7,140 nt of DNA from Anaerolineales bacterium. GTDB taxonomy: Bacteria > Chloroflexota > Anaerolineae > UBA7937. This document shows, one piece after another, positions 5,472 to 7,140 of the stretch. The position numbers and the translations under genes are program-made. The stretch is taken from NCBI GenBank assembly GCA_030593425.1, contig JAUVHF010000078.1:1-7140 (forward strand), in the 5' to 3' direction. Under the pieces are notes generated by a model. It was not told where the DNA came from, ran no database searches, and saw only the letters and a program-made list of their open reading frames with translations. Position 1 is the stretch's first letter. Every line of letters starts with the position of its first letter.

Positions 5472-5627
5472 ATGTCTCCGGATTGAACCCTCTCAGCCCG
5501 TACTTCGCCGTGACGAAGTTAGTTGACACAAGAATGGAGCCTGTCAAGGCATAGGGGAATCCCTTCGAGGAATCACATCGAGAACGGATATTGGAGCTCA
5601 ATTGACTATCACCTTTCTTCACCTTCC

Positions 5628-6737
5628 TCAACGAATCAGCATATTGACGATGGAACCCAGACGGCTTATCCCCTCCTGGATGTTTGGGGCCGAAAGCGCG
5701 CAGAACGGTAGCCTCAGAAATGCACTTCCATCCTCATCAGGGAAGAAACCTCTCCCGTCGCTCAGTGTCACCCTCTCTTCTTGCGCCTTGGCCTTCAAGA
5801 GAGAAACGTCCACCTCTGACGGTAAATACGCTCCTACGAAAAACCCGCCTTCAGGTCTTGTCCATTGAGCCTGGGGCAGATATGCTTGCAGAGCAGAGGC
5901 CAAAGTCTCCAGCCTGGGCCGGTAAAGGCCCTTCAATCGTTCGATGTTGGGTCCCAGCCATCCCCGCCGACAATACTCGTACACCACGCCCTGACTGACC
6001 ATATTCGGGGTTATGTACGTATCCTCTGCTATCTTGGCCAACGCGCTCACAACATGTTCAGGCCCGAGAATGTAGCCGACGCGCATTCCAGGACTGAGGA
6101 CCTTGCTAAAAGATGACAGGTGCAGTACCTTCTCTGAGCCTAACGAGAAGATCACAGAAACCTCCTCGCCCCAATATCTCAGGTCTCGATAAGGGCTATC
6201 CTCCAGAACCCAAAAATCGTGTCTCTCAGCCAATTCAACCAGTTTCTCCCTCTTAGCCAACGAAGTAGTAATCCCGGTTGGGTTCTGGAAGTCAGGAATG
6301 GTGTAGAAGAAGTCGGGCTTTTCCTCCTCAAGCAGCCTCTCAAGGGCCTGGCGCTCAAAACCATCGGGCTTGAGTGGCACCCCCACCACTCGAGCTCCTG
6401 CCCGGCGAAAGAGGGTGATGGCCCGATCGTAGGAAGGTTTCTCCACGAGAACGACATCTCCGGGCGAGGTCAGCAGCCGAGTCAAGAAATCCAGGATCTG
6501 GAGCGAACCATTGCTGACCAACACACACTCCATGGCTACGCCATATCTATCAGCCAACCATTCCCTCAAGGGGACAAAGCCTGCCGCCGGATGGTACTGG
6601 AGCACAACCGAGCCCTCCCGTTCAAGAACAGCCCTGGCACACTCCTGGAGCTGCTGTGTTGGAAAAGCCTCCGGCGGAGGGACGCCTCTGGCGAAATTGA
6701 TTGTCCCTCTTTCTTTCTCTGGATTAATATAGGCCAT
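5628..6737 (-). CDS. PLP-dependent aminotransferase, LysN/2-aminoadipate (MocR C-terminal-like) group
   Basis: This 369-residue fold-type-I aminotransferase should move amino groups between an amino acid and a 2-oxo acid in the cytoplasm; 2-aminoadipate, aromatic and branched-chain substrates are typical of the group. Residues visible: NFARGVPPPEAFP near the N-terminus (14-26), LQYHPAAGFVPLREWLADRYG (46-66), YTIPDFQNPTG (145-155, with Asn152), LEDSPYRDL (178-186, with Asp180 and Tyr183), SSFSKVLSPGMRVGY (208-222, with the PLP-binding Lys212 and Arg219) and FLRLPF (340-345, with the carboxylate-binding Arg342). There is no GntR DNA-binding domain, so it is an enzyme rather than a MocR regulator. 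ATG at 6737 is preferred because AAAGGAGAGG sits just before it; a TTG at 6809 would add 24 unconserved-looking residues. It is convergent with the tRNA unit and has no obvious pathway neighbour. Confidence 0.94.
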   Translation of the reverse strand: MAYINPEKERGTINFARGVPPPEAFPTQQLQECARAVLEREGSVVLQYHPAAGFVPLREWLADRYGVAMECVLVSNGSLQILDFLTRLLTSPGDVVLVEKPSYDRAITLFRRAGARVVGVPLKPDGFERQALERLLEEEKPDFFYTIPDFQNPTGITTSLAKREKLVELAERHDFWVLEDSPYRDLRYWGEEVSVIFSLGSEKVLHLSSFSKVLSPGMRVGYILGPEHVVSALAKIAEDTYITPNMVSQGVVYEYCRRGWLGPNIERLKGLYRPRLETLASALQAYLPQAQWTRPEGGFFVGAYLPSEVDVSLLKAKAQEERVTLSDGRGFFPDEDGSAFLRLPFCALSAPNIQEGISRLGSIVNMLIR

Positions 6738-7013
6738 GTACCTCTCCTTTCGAGAGAAATCTCGCTCCCCACCCCGTTGCGAGACCGCCCCATCAGCAAG
6801 GATGAGCAATACATTTACCCCTACTGCGTCGCTAGTCTTAAGCGTCCCGGATCTCGATGCTAGATCAAGACCTAGATAATAGGAGCGAGGAACTTACCCC
6901 GCCCCACTCAGAAGGCCTTACTCCCGTCAACGCGCGGGATGCACCGCTTGATCAAACCAACATGTGCGCTCATTTCGATGAAGCAGGAGAGGAAGATTAG
7001 ATGGTTGAAGCCT
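6738..7013 (-). other. Upstream region of the aminotransferase
   Basis: These 276 bases separate the aminotransferase from the upstream partial gene on the same strand. No coding sequence is supported. Nearest the start codon are two tandem hairpins and a competing third pairing (6742-6784). A 5-bp hairpin TCCCG/CGGGA lies at 6922-6926 and 6935-6939. A minus-strand TATTAT (6881-6876) is a possible -10 but lacks a good -35, so the promoter is not settled. Confidence 0.45.
6742..6784 (-). promoter_or_regulatory. Possible alternating-hairpin translation control element at the aminotransferase ribosome site
   Basis: On the minus strand, TCTCGC (6784-6779) pairs with GCGAGA (6765-6760), and CTCTC (6756-6752) pairs with GAGAG (6746-6742), which is part of the ribosome site. 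Alternatively CGAGA (6764-6760) pairs with TCTCG (6755-6751), freeing the ribosome site. The stems are only 5-6 bp and the sequence is low in complexity, so this is suggestive only. Confidence 0.35.
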
Positions 7014-7052
7014 CTATCTTATCTTTGCTTGCCACTCCGGCAACTCATCTAA
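6997..7052. repeat. Bulged inverted repeat at the end of the partial minus-strand gene
   Basis: TTAGATG-GTTG (6997-7007) pairs with CAAC-T-CATCTAA (7041-7052) over 11 base pairs with one bulged T and a 33-base loop. It spans the stop codon of the partial minus-strand gene. The large loop and lack of a T-tract argue against a classical terminator. Confidence 0.5.
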
Positions 7053-7140
7053 AGGATAGATCGGACGAGGCGCTCTCACCCAATCGAATCGTTTGAGATC
7101 CCACCACCCCAAGCCGGGACAATCGGCTCGGAGAAGCCCC
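7014..7140 (-). CDS. Probable C-terminal end of an unrecognised protein (5' end outside window)
   Basis: The minus-strand frame is open from the window edge to TAG (7016-7014), showing 41 residues. They end in GWWDLKRFDWVRAP, then RPIYPLDELPEWQAKIR. The composition, with several Trp, charged residues and a Pro-rich turn, looks like a real folded C-terminus rather than a random frame. However, 42 open codons can occur by chance, and I do not recognise the family. It lies on the same strand as the aminotransferase, 276 bases upstream. Confidence 0.4.
   Translation of the reverse strand, partial: GLLRADCPGLGWWDLKRFDWVRAPRPIYPLDELPEWQAKIR

Larger units (their letters stand above)
5348..5627. other. 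Non-coding region between convergent units, with hairpins
   Basis: No protein gene is supported here. The stretch separates the tRNA terminator from the 3' end of the minus-strand aminotransferase. It contains hairpins ACCTCA/TGAGGT (5383-5388, 5405-5410), CTGCGGA/TCCGCAG (5412-5432), ACTTCG/CGAAGT (5502-5507, 5514-5519) and TTGACA/TGTCAA (5523-5528, 5542-5547), plus a strong Shine-Dalgarno with a five-codon frame at 5441-5471. No T-tract on the minus strand marks an intrinsic terminator for the aminotransferase. Confidence 0.5.

Noticed and set aside
5502..5519. ACTTCG/CGAAGT hairpin as a terminator for the aminotransferase
   Set aside because: No T-tract follows on the minus strand and the stem is only 6 bp.
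5293..5631. Short plus- and minus-strand frames (77-81 codons) between the tRNAs and the aminotransferase
   Set aside because: No ribosome sites at their starts, no recognisable motifs, and they run through hairpins.
6219..6863. 214-codon plus-strand frame opposite the aminotransferase
   Set aside because: It is the antisense shadow of a clearly coding aminotransferase with intact catalytic residues.
6876..6881. Minus-strand TATTAT as the aminotransferase -10 box
   Set aside because: The hexamer 17 bases upstream is GC-rich and unlike a -35, so I do not call a promoter.

Overview
The window looks like ordinary chromosomal DNA from a moderately GC-rich bacterium. The protein families, the tight co-oriented cell-surface polysaccharide genes and the tRNAs without an encoded CCA fit Chloroflexota (Anaerolineae/Dehalococcoidia-like) best. 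The phylum is an inference from family resemblance, since the window holds no rRNA or other marker gene.

Positions 1-4367 hold a five-gene plus-strand operon with junctions of 0-4 bases. In order they are: the C-terminal part of a TPR protein (probably the tail of an O-antigen ligase/polymerase-type protein); a WecA/TagO/MraY-type polyprenyl-phosphate sugar-1-phosphate transferase; a WbpA-like UDP-sugar dehydrogenase; an exported lipoprotein cyclophilin (peptidyl-prolyl isomerase); and a VTT/DedA-like membrane protein. The first three form a coherent exopolysaccharide or O-antigen module, with polymerisation or ligation, lipid-linked initiation and uronic-acid precursor supply. The isomerase probably helps fold envelope proteins, and VTT proteins are linked to lipid handling, possibly undecaprenyl phosphate recycling.

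Positions 4368-5627 contain no convincing protein gene but are rich in structure. A consensus -35/-10 promoter (4619-4648) starts a plus-strand unit with an approximately 385-base GC-rich, repeat-containing leader. The leader is followed by tRNA-Cys(GCA), a two-hairpin spacer, tRNA-Leu(UAA) and an intrinsic terminator (5315-5347). Before the promoter lies an unusual pair of interleaved inverted repeats. After the terminator lie a tRNA-anticodon-arm-like hairpin and a strong Shine-Dalgarno followed by a five-codon reading frame.

Positions 5628-6737 encode, on the minus strand, a fold-type-I PLP aminotransferase of the LysN/2-aminoadipate (MocR C-terminal-like) group. It converges on the tRNA unit. 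Its 5' untranslated region contains three short stems, one alternative to the other two, that could hide or expose its ribosome binding site. The last 127 bases hold the probable C-terminus of an unrecognised minus-strand gene.

I see no CRISPR array, insertion sequence, prophage or toxin-antitoxin pair. The most interesting material is the non-coding structure at 4440-5500 and the aminotransferase leader. Both are hypotheses from base pairing read by eye, not established elements.
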